Part shown: one piece after another, positions 52,500-64,000 of the stretch | Position numbering within the stretch: position 1 is the first letter of the stretch | How the letters are laid out: each line of letters begins with the position of its first letter | Source of the DNA: Mansonella perstans | Taxonomy: Eukaryota; Nematoda; Chromadorea; Rhabditida; Onchocercidae | Assembly (NCBI GenBank): GCA_037074765.1 | Contig: JBAMDO010000107.1 | Span: forward strand, 124,001 to 188,000 | Reading direction: 5' to 3' | DNA: 64,000 nucleotides | Notes under the pieces: model-generated | Told to the model about the DNA's origin: nothing | The model's database searches: none | The model's input: only the letters and a program-made list of their open reading frames with translations | Position numbers and translations under genes: made by a program

Positions 52500-54286
52500 G
52501 AAGCAACACTATACTTGGAACATTACCATTAATCATCATATTTAGTTCAAACTTCTTAATCCTAACTTGTTTAAAAGCATATCAAATGAAATAGACATTT
52601 GATCTAAATTCTAAAAACTTTCCTCGTAATTGAAAAAGTTTTCAAAGTTTCAATTATATGAAAAAATCTGAAAATATGTAAATTAAGACAAATTTGCTCA
52701 CCAAATTTTTAACGTATTTTTTTGCATTATTATATTGAATTTAAAATCTCGCTATTCGTAGAGTCTAATTTTTCCAGAATCGCATTTTATGTTCAGCATA
52801 ACCGATATGAAATATAATAAAATTGATATTATATCTGCATTTGTCATCAGTTGCAGCAGAAATGATTTGGGACTGATAATTCAGCAATTATCGGGAAAAT
52901 CAAAATAAATTATATTACAAAGTAATAATAATGAGATGAATGCGTCTTATTTTAACAACTGATTCGGAAAATTATATTTAATTTACCGATTACATTCAAT
53001 TGACTATTTCATTACCATTTCTTTAAAGTTGTTACCCTTTTAACTAACATATTTGATGATTAACTCTAAATTATTGTCTAATTACTTGGCAATCTCTGAT
53101 CTCGAAAATATTCTGTTTGTAAATCATGGGAAATTGTTTCATTATGTTCAGTTCAATATTCAAATTATCATTCGATTGAATCTTATTAGTTGTGACTATT
53201 TCTATAAACTGCGCCTTTATCAATAAGCCCACATCATATTTCTGTATTTTTGTTAAGCAACGAGCTACTTCATCGTCTACAATCTACAAATAAGAGAAAT
53301 TTTTCAAGGCAGTAATTACAAAGACCAAGATTACAGCATCCACAGGTCCACCGGGACTGCGAGACCAATGGAAAAACGGGGATAGAGAAGAGAGGGCGGA
53401 TAAGATGGATCAAAAAGATAAAGGAAGGAAAAAGCGCAAACGGTACAACGGGACTAGCAGGAGCGGCAAGAGCAACATTGGATCACCAAGGAGAGAATTT
53501 ACTATGAATGCGGAACAGTATCAATGATGAAAGAGAGAGACTACCTGTTTTAATGGAAAATCCGGTGTTTTTTATGGCAAGCATTCTTGCTTGATAAAAT
53601 GATACACTGTACAAAATGAAATTCGCATGCCCATAAATGAATCAATTAATGAAGATTGATGATCATATCGACAGTGTGGAATACCACTTAGCTAACATTG
53701 GGTAACCACTTGAGAATAGTAAAAGCCAAGTTTTTCAATATGTCATGACTCGAGTTTTAGAGATTAGAAAGCTTTCTATTTTTATCGTGAAATTATCTTC
53801 AGGAAAACATTTGAGTATCAAATATATTTACATTCCGATCAATTACCAATAGAGCTGGCAGACTTTGTCATATTCTTTGTGTCAGTATAGAAACGAAATT
53901 ATGATTTAAATTTTCGAAAAAATTATCCTTTGAAATATATAAAACAGTTAAATTGTCTACTTAAATTTGTTGAACTGAAAAAAATGGCGCATTATTTATT
54001 GCGTTGTTATTTATATAATCAAAACAGATGACAATTTATCAATTGCAAACTCATTTTATGTCAGCCACTTACTAAATTATCGTTTCAAAAATTGTAATTT
54101 CAATTTACGTCATAAAATTGTTGAATTGTGATTTGCATTAATCGCTTTGCGATAATTATCATGTGAGTACATAGTCACTGAATCAAATCTATTTTCAGCC
54201 AAAATTGTGCAAGTATTTTCTTTAAAGTTGGAAATTATTAAATTTCATGCAATCGGCAATAACTTTTTCTTTTAAATATCAAAATT
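52500..54286. other. intergenic between TRPV and ACSL (tail-to-tail)
   Basis: AT-rich spacer containing the 3' ends of two converging genes. The only notable content is a GC-richer block at 53335-53527, listed separately. Confidence 0.6.
53335..53527 (+). pseudogene. possible collagen-gene relic
   Basis: This block has markedly more G and C than its surroundings. One frame gives STGPPGLR then charged residues; after a shift another gives NGTTGLAGAARATL and HQGE. Gly-Pro-Pro and spaced Gly residues suggest the end of a cuticular collagen that has lost its frame. There is no continuous Gly-X-Y run longer than a few triplets, so this is tentative. Confidence 0.3.
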
Positions 54287-57200
54287 TTAACTTTCCGGTA
54301 GATTTAAATCTAATTCTTCGCAATACATTCTATCCAGGACATCTTTAAATTTATCTGTGAGTTTCATTCGGATAATTTTTAATGTTGGTGTCAGCAGTCC
54401 ATCCTCAACTGCAAATTCACCCTCCAGCAGATGTATATTTCTAATTTGTTCAATACTACTTAATCCTTTACTGTCACCGAATTTTCGCAGCTTGGTCAGA
54501 AAATATTGTCGCACATTTCGATCTGCGAGATATTCTTTCACCGACAATTGACATTTTGTTGCGAAGTTTCCGAACTCAATCTGTAAAAATGAAAATTATA
54601 ACTTTTAGAAAGTTTTTTAAATTTTAAATTTCTAGAAATGACTAATTTTACCTTCCTCATTTACCTTTCTCTAATTTTCAATAATTTTTTTTGAAAGCAT
54701 AAATCGAAATTTCGAAAAATTTCAAAAACAACGCAAAAAATTACCTTTTTATCTGATTTTTGAATATCGGCGTGAAGTTTTTCAACATCAACAACGGCAA
54801 TAGCTATCAAATATTCATGAAAACTTGATCCGTAAATGAAAATCTGAAATGAAAATTCCCTTTTTCTCTTTCTCGGTAAGTACGCTTTTTATTCAACCAC
54901 GACGACGTCCATTTGGAAAAAAATCCAGAATTTATAAGACAAATTCAAGAGTTTTTAGAAGCATTAAATTTGTAAGCAACAATTTTATTTCAAAATGAGT
55001 CTGTTCTCAAAAAATTTCGTAAGAATTTTGAAAGAAAAACCTTGTTTCTTTGAATAAATTCTTTTACTTTCTTTTCTCGTTTCCGCGAGACTTACTTGTT
55101 TTACTAAAGGATGTTGCAAGTAGATATTTTCAATTTGCTCAGGTGAGACGAAATCAGCTTGTGCTAATTTGAATAAATTATTTTTCCGACCAATAATACG
55201 CAACGAACCATTGGGTAACCACATTCCAATGTCACCGGTATGTAACCAACCCTGCAAACGAGAATTATAAGAAAGGAAAAAAATTTGGTAAATCATCCGT
55301 AATTGGAGGAAAAATTTTTTCTCGAAATTAGCTGGAAAATCATTTCAAAATTTGCAATGGCAAAGTACCAATGTCGATTTTTGCATGATTAACCTCTTGA
55401 TCTACTGTTTGTGATGTAAGTTCTGGATCGTCGAAATATCCATCCATAAGGCCGGCACCGCGGAAACAGACTTCACCGGCATTATCTTCTGCACTATATC
55501 CCATTTCTTTCACGTCTACTAATTTCACCTAAATGTGACAGTTCAGTGAGGTATATTATGAAAACGATCATTTGTTTTAAGAATGAAAGTAAATATCTTG
55601 CAAGAAATAAAAAATTGACTTGAGCCCAAACAGCTGGTCCACCAACATGTCCAGCAACCGTGTCAAATGGTAACGATATGGTTCCAGCTGCGGAACACTC
55701 TGTTTGACCGTAACTATAAGAAATTTTGCAATTGAATTCGAATTATTTCATATGATTAAAATATTTGTTTCTTAGTTGTATATTTTTAACAAATTTGAAA
55801 AACTATTAAATTTGAAAAGATGATTTTAAAGAATTAATGGATTCTCGGTTTTTACCCTTCAAACAATAAACATCCATAAGCAATGCGTGAAAAATTCATC
55901 ACATCGGTGGAAATTGGTGCACCACCAGATGTAATTAACCGCAATTGACCGCCAAAAAGAGCTCGAATTCTTTTGAAAACTATTTTATCCCATATTGTTT
56001 TGAAACGTAGTTGTCCATTTGCTAATTGCCGTAATTTATACTGAATATTTGTATTTAACAAATTTTCAATTGACGTAAATTTTCATGGAATATATTCTAA
56101 ATATAATTACAGGCTGAAGTTAAAAAAATTAAATAAAAAGTGCTTAAAAAAACTTTTTCAATTTTTCATCAAAGAGTTATAATCCCTCTGTAACAAGTGG
56201 CTTAAATTACCAAATCTCTTAATTTTTCAAATGTTAAATTAATCAATTAGAAGAACGTACTTTTAATGCTATGTAAAAAATAAAACGCTTGATAACATTT
56301 TGCCTTCTAACGTTTTCCATCACCATTTCATGATAACGATTCAACAGCCGTGGAACTAAAGCTGCAATTGTTGGCTGTAACAGTCTCATATCATGAACTA
56401 ATCGTTTTGGATCACCACCAAATATACCAATGCGACCACCAGTATAAATAATAAATGCCTAAATCGATTTATTTATTAACTTTTAGTCAACCTGATAAAA
56501 TCCACATAGCGATGATATGGTTGAAAATTTGTAAGAAATTTCATTTGTGACTTGAAAGTTTTTATCAATTTGAGTTTTTAAAGAATTTCAAATTTTTGCC
56601 AAAATTTCAAAAACTATTACCAGCGAAAAAAACAAAACAAAAAAAAGAAAAACGATTAATTTGTTGACCTGCAGTAGTTGCTCATAAACATGGGCAAGTG
56701 ATAGAAATGATAAATACACGTCATTGTGATCGAAAATGATGTCATGGGGTGGTAAACACCACTGGACATATAATCCACTCATTGAAACTAGTATTGCTCG
56801 ATGTGACAGTTGGACACCTTTGGGAGTACCTGAAGCTCAACTCAAGTGCAGTTTGGTGACACTTCAAGCTCAGATGCTATATGACATAGAAATATCTAAA
56901 TATTATTTGATCGTATTCGACGTACATTCGATATAAATATACTGTAGAGATATCATAACGGTACTGCTTATTACTTTACAAAAATTAAAAACAACAATTA
57001 ATTTAATTCTTTGTCAATTTGTACTAAATGACGAATTGTTAAAATAGTATGTGCAACCTGTAGTGCCACTGGTATGACAAATGATATAAATGCTGGACGG
57101 CGATGGAGGTGTTACTGGTTTTAAATGTTTCTCACCAAGTTCCACTATATAATCCCAATCGTAAACCTGAAACTGTCAGATTAATTGGTCAACATTTTTA

Positions 57201-58836
57201 AATTTTTTATTGAACATTTATTTTTATAAGGAAGTTACTCAACAAAATACCTCAATTTCTGAGTGTTCGCAAAATTCTCGGTCAATTTTCTCTTTCGAAT
57301 CATTAAAAATAATAATTTTTTTTAGCGTTTTAAGTTTTTTCCGTTGCATTTCAACGACCAATTTATTGGCTCGCTCGATAGTATCACAGAAGATTAGCTC
57401 CAAATTGCATCGATCAATGATTGTGCTGCAATCATTGAATTTTAAATTTAGGGAAAGGGAACTGATGTCTGGCTGCTGTACTATAAATCTAGTCTGAAGC
57501 AAAAACTTCAGCTGTAGCTTATACGATTTTTGGTTATTTTTGAATTCAAAATTAAATTGCATAATCTTTCAATTCAACAGCTTGAAATTCATTTGCTAAA
57601 ATAATTTCCATTTTAATTTATAACTTTGGTTTATTGCACTAACCATTGAGTCTCTACATTATAGTTGTAATACAATGGCACATTTACAATGGAATAATTT
57701 ATCAAAGCATTTTGAGCAATTATATAACGAGCCGAATTGAGGCCAGCTATACCAATTCTGCTTGTTTCGCCTGCATCAATGCCAAGCTGTAGTAAGGCAG
57801 AACCAACCTTATGTGATTCGATATATACCTATAGAATATCGTTGCTATCGTTGCAAATTAGCATATTTTATGTTAACTAAACTTTTCGCTAAATTAATTC
57901 AAATATTCGAAGTAATTTATTGAAAGAAACTAATAGGATCTTTCTGTATATGCTTCTTCGAAATTATCAAATAAATATAATTTATTAAATGATAAAAGAA
58001 AGGACAAAAGTCGCCGAGGAATTAACAACCTGCTTGTATTTCATCCATTCATATGTACCGTTTCTTGTTTGTTCACCAATAAAGTCGCCGTTATTTGTTA
58101 GCCAAATAGCTCGTTGTAATAATTCAAACATTGTTGTTACATTGCCATCCGGTGGGCATTCCAATAATTCTGCGGCAGATAAATATTAGTTTGGTGATAA
58201 GCTGTTATTGTGACTATTCTTCATTTAATTTAAACTAAGAAAAAAATTGACATCTATCAAATCTTAAAGAATTACCTTACACTAAACAATTTGCAATAAT
58301 TGATTTTTTAATATTTTAATGAAATAAAAGTCAAATTACTTCTTCAACTTTCTCAAACCTTTAATTTACTTTTCTTCAATCGATCTTTTAATCAATCTTC
58401 TTTTAAAATTTCTTAATTCTTTATTTTGATAATTATCACTTTTACATTGTTCGATTCTCAAATTCAAGAATCACTTTTATCACGGAATGGTTAGTTTTAA
58501 TCGTCTGCACAGATTTCAGTTATATCCTTAATGTTATATTGAAATAATTTTCTCGTTTGTTGAACATAGATAGAAAATTTTAACTTGCATTCATTTTTAA
58601 ATTTAAATGATTGGTTATAGCTTCCACCACAGAAAATTTTTCTCATATTTCGGTTCCGAAAAAAAGTATGAATAAAACAAAGGAAAAAGAGGAAAACAAA
58701 ACATGATGAATTGCATAAACCTACCATTTTCACGTATTAAAACCGATTCATGAATTCTTTCCGGACCAGGAATTACCCTAGAATAAGCTCGAAAGCGCGG
58801 AAACTTTGTTGATATTGTGCGATAATTAGTTGACAT
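54287..58836 (-). CDS. long-chain acyl-CoA synthetase (ACSL family)
   Basis: ACSL enzymes activate long-chain fatty acids to acyl-CoA via an acyl-AMP, usually on ER, mitochondrial outer membrane or peroxisome. Thirteen exons: 58725-58836, 58030-58169, 57644-57828, 57251-57425, 57058-57166, 56669-56829, 56261-56458, 55856-56040, 55620-55713, 55394-55528, 55096-55251, 54745-54843, 54287-54580; total 680 aa. The AMP-binding P-loop TSGTTGTPKG crosses the exon 5-6 junction (about residues 235-244). Further motifs are SLAHVYEQ, FGGQLRLITSGGAPIS, EGYGQTECSAAG and GWLHTGDIG. The C-terminal half includes KLAQADFVSPEQIENIYLQH and GLLTPTLKIIR. The hinge motif, normally IIDRKK, reads IIGRKNN at residues 517-523. 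No N-terminal membrane helix is seen, unlike ACSL1/5/6, and the C-terminus LPES is not a PTS1 signal. Orthology to a particular C. elegans acs gene was not established. Confidence 0.94.
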
Positions 58837-61800
58837 TTAACTAGTGCAGAAGATTAACGCGATGATAGAAATGTCACAGTTAAATTGTCGAAATTAACGG
58901 AAGAGAGTTGTGTTTTGTTTTACAAATTAATGCCGTACATAATTGTCAACCTACTTCCGTCACTATTACACTCTCGCTTCCGTCTCGTAGCCCGTCCGAT
59001 ATATCATTATCTTTTTTCTCCATCCCGCGGAATGATCACTACGATGATTGATGATCTATAATACCTACAATTTATTATCACCGCATCTTTTCCTATATAA
59101 CCAAAGGAAACTTGCTTACTCTGTAAACCTTCAAGTTTCCAAATCTTTCGCTTCATTTCCTCACAAAATAATTTCGATAAGTGAACCAATACTTCTATAT
59201 GGAAGCAGAGTGCAAAATAGTAAACTGACTTTTAACAATGAAAAATTCTAATTTTCAAAACAAGACGAAAAAATTAGAATCTTGAATTTTGAAGTCAATC
59301 TTAACCTCTAAACCTGAATGTTTTTCGAAGTTTATAAAATGAATGTCAGTTTGGATAAGTTTGTAAAAAAGAAATATCGAATAAGTCTTAATTTACACTA
59401 TTGAAATCATTGAAATTATTGTGATGCGACACCGAAACAGCCGATTATTATTATGTGTATGTCATTGTTCACTATAGCTTGCGACAATTATCTCACCAAG
59501 AATCGGATAGCGGTTATTATTACAAGTTCTTGTAGGTCTGAAACTAGAAATGCAATTTTCAGCTGTTATTGCCAACATTCTCAACACTATTGCCATTATT
59601 ACTAGTAGTTCAATAGAACAACTAGTTAATGCTTTGAATGTGTTGTTGTCTCTTTTTTCTTAACTATTTTCGAAACAAATTGTATATTTCAATGTCTATT
59701 TTTGAATATTAAGAATATTATCATTGTGCATTTTTTTTTTGGAAAAATTTTTTGTAAACTCAATTCTGGAAAATTTCGAAAATTTCATCGCATAGTTATT
59801 ATGCACACTGATCCATTGCTGAAGAACACATAAACTTGCATGACATACAAATACCAGCAGGGATAGATGACACTTTGTGATTAATCAAATCATTTAAATC
59901 GTCATTTGAAGAATGCACTTTGAATCAGTCATGCAAAAGATGATGATTATCCATTAAAGCCATCATTAGATATTAATTAAATCATTTATAACCAAATGAC
60001 AAATTTTTTGCGGTAACTGTTGATAAAAAGTGTTGATAAAAAGTGATAATTGATAACAATGCGTGGACTAGTTTCACTTTCTTTTTTGAAAAATTTCACA
60101 TTAATAGATAGCAAAGAAAAAAAAGTTTCATATTAACAAATTACAATATTTTAAAATAATAAAATAAAATACAAGCAATTCGAATATTGCAGAAATAGGA
60201 GAGAGAGAAATGAGTACATCCATTAAGAAATAAATTTTGAAAAAAACAAAAGAATGCAACATTGTCTTATTTATTTGGCAAGAATTGAAATGAACAACTG
60301 CAAGAAATTTGAAAGCTTACAAAAAGAATTAATTAATTGTTATTTCAATTTTGATCTTTTTCAATTGTAATAAACTGATAACATTTTTCATTTTTCTTAT
60401 TGCAACACTGTCAAAGCAAATAACTATCAAATTGTTGCTATACATTCAGTTGTCTAAGATGTCGTCGAAAATGTGACAGAAACATGAATACACAAGCGTA
60501 GCTTTCATTTCTTCATTATTTTTCTTATATTTCTCATCGATGATTTATAAATAGTCCTGCAAATTTCCTTTGTATCTGCAATTTTGCTAACAAAACAGTG
60601 AATGAGTCAACGAAATTACTGCATAATATAAATTAGCATTGAATTTTTAAGGAAAACAAGGAGGAAAAAATTAACCACTGAACCTGTTCTTTCTCGATTA
60701 TTTTACTTAGATGTCACCCAATGCTGTTAATAAGAACAATCTAAATTTCACCCGCATTTTCCAGATACTTTTCAAGCATGCAAATATTATTTTATTATAA
60801 TATTGCATAGAATTTCTTGAGTTTCAAAAATATTCTAAATAATATGTAGCGAAGTTTTTTTCCTTCTTCTTTTAGGAAGAAATTAAAAAAAGAATTGTAC
60901 TAGTAGCTAGCTAGCACAGATTGTACTACTTATACTACTAGCTAGAAAGGACAATTGCAGTACTAGTTTTAAAGGACAATTGCACTACTAACTTTAAAGG
61001 ACAATTGCATTACTAGCTAGAAACATAGGTTGTTGTATTAGCTAGAAAAGATAATTATAATACTTATATTACTAGCTAGAAAGGACAATTGCATTACTAG
61101 CTTTAAAGGACAGTGAATAAATTTGGAGCATTATTGATTAAGGATTGCTTGCTAAATTAGCAAAATACTTAAGAATTAAATGAAAAAGGATCAAAAATTC
61201 AGTGATTGAACAATTTCTTCCTTAACATTTAAATTGTTATTTAAGCAAAAAAAAAAATCTGTAATTCGTAATAGAAAAAATGTCAAATTTCTAACTCAAA
61301 AGCATAATGATTAGCATGTTAATAAGCATGAAAAATAAAATTTGGTAAATGAGGGGAAAAAAAAAAACGATAGTTTAAAAATGATTACATAAATTATATA
61401 AAAAGTTTTTTGCTTGTTTTTTCTGACATTAAATGTCAGGAAGTTCATTACTTTATCATTGAGACTTTGACCGATGATTAGCTCTCTATATTTTAAAATG
61501 GAAACATTAAATGATGAAAAAAATGAAAAAGAAATTTTAATTGAAATTTAGAAACTGAAAGGCCTAATTTACTTTTTTTCGAAGGTGTCAAATGAAACGT
61601 GTAACTTCGAACATTCATTGTAACAAATTAGATTTGAAAAAAAAAAATGAAAATACTGAAATAAGACTTTCATTTACACAAACGGTAAAAGTCAATTTTG
61701 ATCAATTTCAAGTATAAATTTCGATACTTTCGTATTGTATTGAAAATCGAATGATGTAATTAATAAAAGTATTACTCCAAATATTTTTTCTAAAGCCAAT

Positions 61801-62005
61801 ACTACGATTTTTTTTTGATTAAATTCAAATATTTGTACTGCTACAACATATTGAAGGATACATATATCATTCGTAGAGGTGGAGTTCATAAGTGATTATT
61901 GTTAGAACAATAATAATTAACTTTTATCTAAAACTACTTCAGTATGTATAGATGTAAGTAACGAAGAAAACATCACTCACATTGAATCGTCACATCATGT
62001 CGGTG
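58837..62005. other. gene-poor region upstream of ACSL
   Basis: No supported gene. The segment just right of 58836 must hold the ACSL promoter; CACTAG four bases before its ATG could be a weak trans-splice acceptor. A short-unit tandem repeat is at about 60895-61112, and an 8-bp-arm palindrome (CTGACATT/AATGTCAG) lies at about 61423-61439. Confidence 0.6.
60895..61112 (+). repeat. tandem repeat of GGACAATTGCA-ACTAGCT units
   Basis: Roughly seven imperfect units of 25-33 bases share AAAGGACAATTGCA and TACTAGCTAG or TACTAGCTTT. The unit combines two short palindromes, CAATTG and CTAGCTAG. Confidence 0.85.
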
Positions 62006-63305
62006 CTATGAATTAAAGCCTTCGAGAATATATTTCAGACAAAAATGGAAAAATTTTTTAAATAGATTTTCTACTTTGTCATTGTAACGATCCTGTAATG
62101 TTTCGCTGATCATATGCAAGAATGGCCCTTCCAGTAGTTGAAATTCGCTACCGTCCATTCCATTTACCTATTATAACTGAATGGTAAAATAAAAATTATA
62201 ACATCAAAAAAGAAAAAAGAAAGGCCTGTAAAAATAATTACGTGTCATATTCAGAGAATAGTATTTTATGGAGATCATTAAAAATCAAAATCATTCCAAA
62301 ATTCAATTTTTTTCTAAAAGTAAACGATAGCAATGATTCAGCATTTATAAATAACATATCGCTAAGATTCATTTAGACTAGCTTAAATATGTATAAATTT
62401 AAAATTCATCAAAATTTTTTCTAAAAAGATTGAATTAAAATAATTTATCACATATTCGAAGTATTTCATCTCAGTAATCATCAAACATAATGCTTGTTCT
62501 GAGCAAAAAAAAAAAAAAAAAAATTTATTTAAACATAATGCTTGTTCTCAAAAGAATGACAAAATAATTGTAGGTTAATGTCAATGATTTAGTGACAGCT
62601 ATAATTTACAAATGCTGAACCTCCAAATTATAAGTTTCAATCATTCGTTCTACTGAAATTCATAAAAAGTATTTCGAGTTTCAATTTCTAAAAGGTATTT
62701 TAAATGCTTTCAAACTTATCATACTCAATCTTTTTCTACTAGTTTTCAAATAAATCGCTAAAGCTATTACCAAACTATCTTTTAACTAGCTTTGTTTTTA
62801 CTAATAGACATTCGTTTATTTGCATTTCGATTACTTTGACAAATTTACGACAATTTAAAAATTTTCGCGAAAAAATTTAACAAAACAAAATCAAAAATTG
62901 CAGCAAAATCTCCAGTCTTCTTTGCCATATTCTTCTGTTTTTTTGCACTAATTCCTATGTTTTGCACTTTTTAGATATTTTCATTTGTATAATTTACAAA
63001 AATTTAAAAAACAAGATTTACTTTTTTCCTATGCATTTTACCAACAGCTGTAAGCCGTGAGCAAGCATCCGACACGTCTCCTGGTGTTTCTTCAACTGTC
63101 GTTATTACATCATCAAACACCTATAAAATGGAAAATTCATTTCTTCACATGTAAAATTTTTCCTATTGCGCAAATGTTAACCTTCAAATAATTGGCTGCA
63201 GTCACTTCGAACCCGGAATCCACCGTTTCGGCACTCACTGTATTCACGTCAACATTTTTCAATTTAGGATATTTCTCCTTGTTATCTGGATTTTCCTTCA
63301 AGTAT
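62006..63305 (-). CDS. globin-like protein, 3' part of gene
   Basis: Three exons join in phase: 63182-63305 (YLKENPDNKEKYPKLKNVDV...), 63022-63120 (VFDDVITTVEETPGDVSDAC...) and 62006-62167, ending at a TAG. The order fits globin helices C to H: a B/C-corner-like NKEKYPKLKNV, an E helix, an F helix with a candidate proximal His in LTAVGKMHRKKV, a G helix (LEGPFLHMISETL) after the FG corner, and an H helix (VENLFKKFFHFCLKYILEGF). Globins bind haem and O2; C. elegans has over thirty glb genes with largely sensory or unknown roles. No obvious distal His sits in the E helix (GFEVTAANYLK). The exon at 63182-63305 needs two bases from an upstream exon; a 41-base candidate at 63794-63834 (NLRQLFAPLKLPQ) is possible but does not connect directly. 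The 5' end is therefore missing or outside the window. Confidence 0.65.
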
Positions 63306-64000
63306 CTGCAATCGAATTCTTCATTTATTATAGCTACTATTATCATTATTATTATTATTGTTGCTGACAAATTATCGTAAGCATATAATGAGTAATAGCC
63401 AAATCAAATTAATCAATTTTTGATGCAAAAGATTAGTGAAATTCTAAAATAAAGCGCTGAAATTCTAAGACCCCAATTATCGTTTTTAATTATTCCACAA
63501 ATACTAAGGTTGATTTTTCAAGCAAAAAAACAAAGAAATATTATTGGAATTGAAATCTTTTTTTTAATCGAACGAGATATTTGTCAAAAAAAAGCTTAAT
63601 GATTCAAACGTTTTTCACTTTCCCTCTCTTTTGAATAAAAATTAAGAATTAAGAAAAGTTGCAAAAATTTTATTCCAATGTGATCAGAAGTGGAAATCTC
63701 ATCATAGTGTCATTTTTGAAATTATTTTAATTAATTTAGAATTATTTGTAAATATATAAATTATTTGTAGCGTATTAAACATTATAATATTACTTGAGGT
63801 AATTTTAAAGGAGCAAATAACTGACGTAAATTGGCTGAAATATAGAAATCAAAAAGTTATAAAATCAAGTTTTAAGGAAAATTCAAATTGTTAACTGACA
63901 TGCTGTTTGCTCGGAAGATGTTGCATTTCCAAAATAAACGTTATCGAAAAGCTCGAAAAACAAGAGGAATCATTATTTAATTTTAATTAAAAAACACTAG
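63306..64000. other. upstream intron or flank of the globin-like gene
   Basis: AT-rich. A candidate small minus-strand exon at 63794-63834 is bounded by TTTCAG and GTAATA, but the chain to a start codon could not be closed. Nothing else is supported. Confidence 0.4.

Noticed and set aside
53335..53527. Bacterial (for example Wolbachia) nuclear insertion as explanation of the GC-rich block
   Set aside because: No recognisable bacterial protein appears in any frame, and the length is small. A collagen relic fits better, though weakly.

Overview
The window is AT-rich (about 70 %), intron-dense nuclear DNA of a nematode. Three things point there: gene families in nematode form (an OCR/OSM-9-type TRPV channel, a GLB-type globin, short introns ending TTTCAG), start codons placed a few bases after TTTCAG-like sites (a pattern of spliced-leader trans-splicing), and a nematode-style BEL/Pao retroelement relic. 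A filarial (onchocercid) worm is my best guess from base composition and texture; this is inference. I read exon structures by hand from splice signals and reading frame. For six genes the summed exon lengths are exact multiples of three and give proteins close to family length: TELO2 841 aa, SDAD1 723 aa, RPT2 443 aa, UBA2 590 aa, TRPV 871 aa and ACSL 680 aa.

Layout: 1-1.2 kb, decayed BEL/Pao retrotransposon. 1.25-7.6 kb, minus strand, TELO2/CLK-2 (20 exons, including a 15-nt microexon). 8.0-13.1 kb, plus strand, SDAD1 (15 exons), divergent from TELO2 across a 427-bp shared promoter interval. 16.1-19.0 kb, RPT2/PSMC1 26S proteasome ATPase. 19-22 kb, tandem repeats. 22.0-22.3 kb, a SMIM12-like small membrane protein. 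23.4-33.4 kb, three tandem same-strand genes each encoding a J domain plus one C-terminal membrane helix (DNAJC4/DNAJC30-like). 35.0-39.2 kb, UBA2, the SUMO-activating enzyme subunit, with a GC-AG intron and a decayed duplicate of one exon. 39-44 kb, gene-poor. 44.1-52.5 kb, complete TRPV channel. About 53.4 kb, possible collagen relic. 54.3-58.8 kb, minus strand, long-chain acyl-CoA synthetase. 59-62 kb, gene-poor with a short tandem repeat. 62.0-63.3 kb, minus strand, 3' end of a globin-like gene that probably starts beyond or near the right edge.

Functionally this is a housekeeping-rich block: PIKK chaperoning (TELO2), 60S ribosome biogenesis (SDAD1), proteasome (RPT2), SUMO activation (UBA2), lipid activation (ACSL), and Hsp70 co-chaperones likely to sit on mitochondrial or other membranes. 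There is one neuronal/sensory gene (TRPV) and one haem protein. No coordinated operon is evident; intergenic gaps are larger than is usual for nematode operons. The most unusual local features are the membrane J-protein triplet, the UBA2 exon duplication and GC-AG intron, a Cys in the Walker A loop of RPT2, and an Asp-to-Gly change in the adenylate-forming hinge motif of the ACSL.
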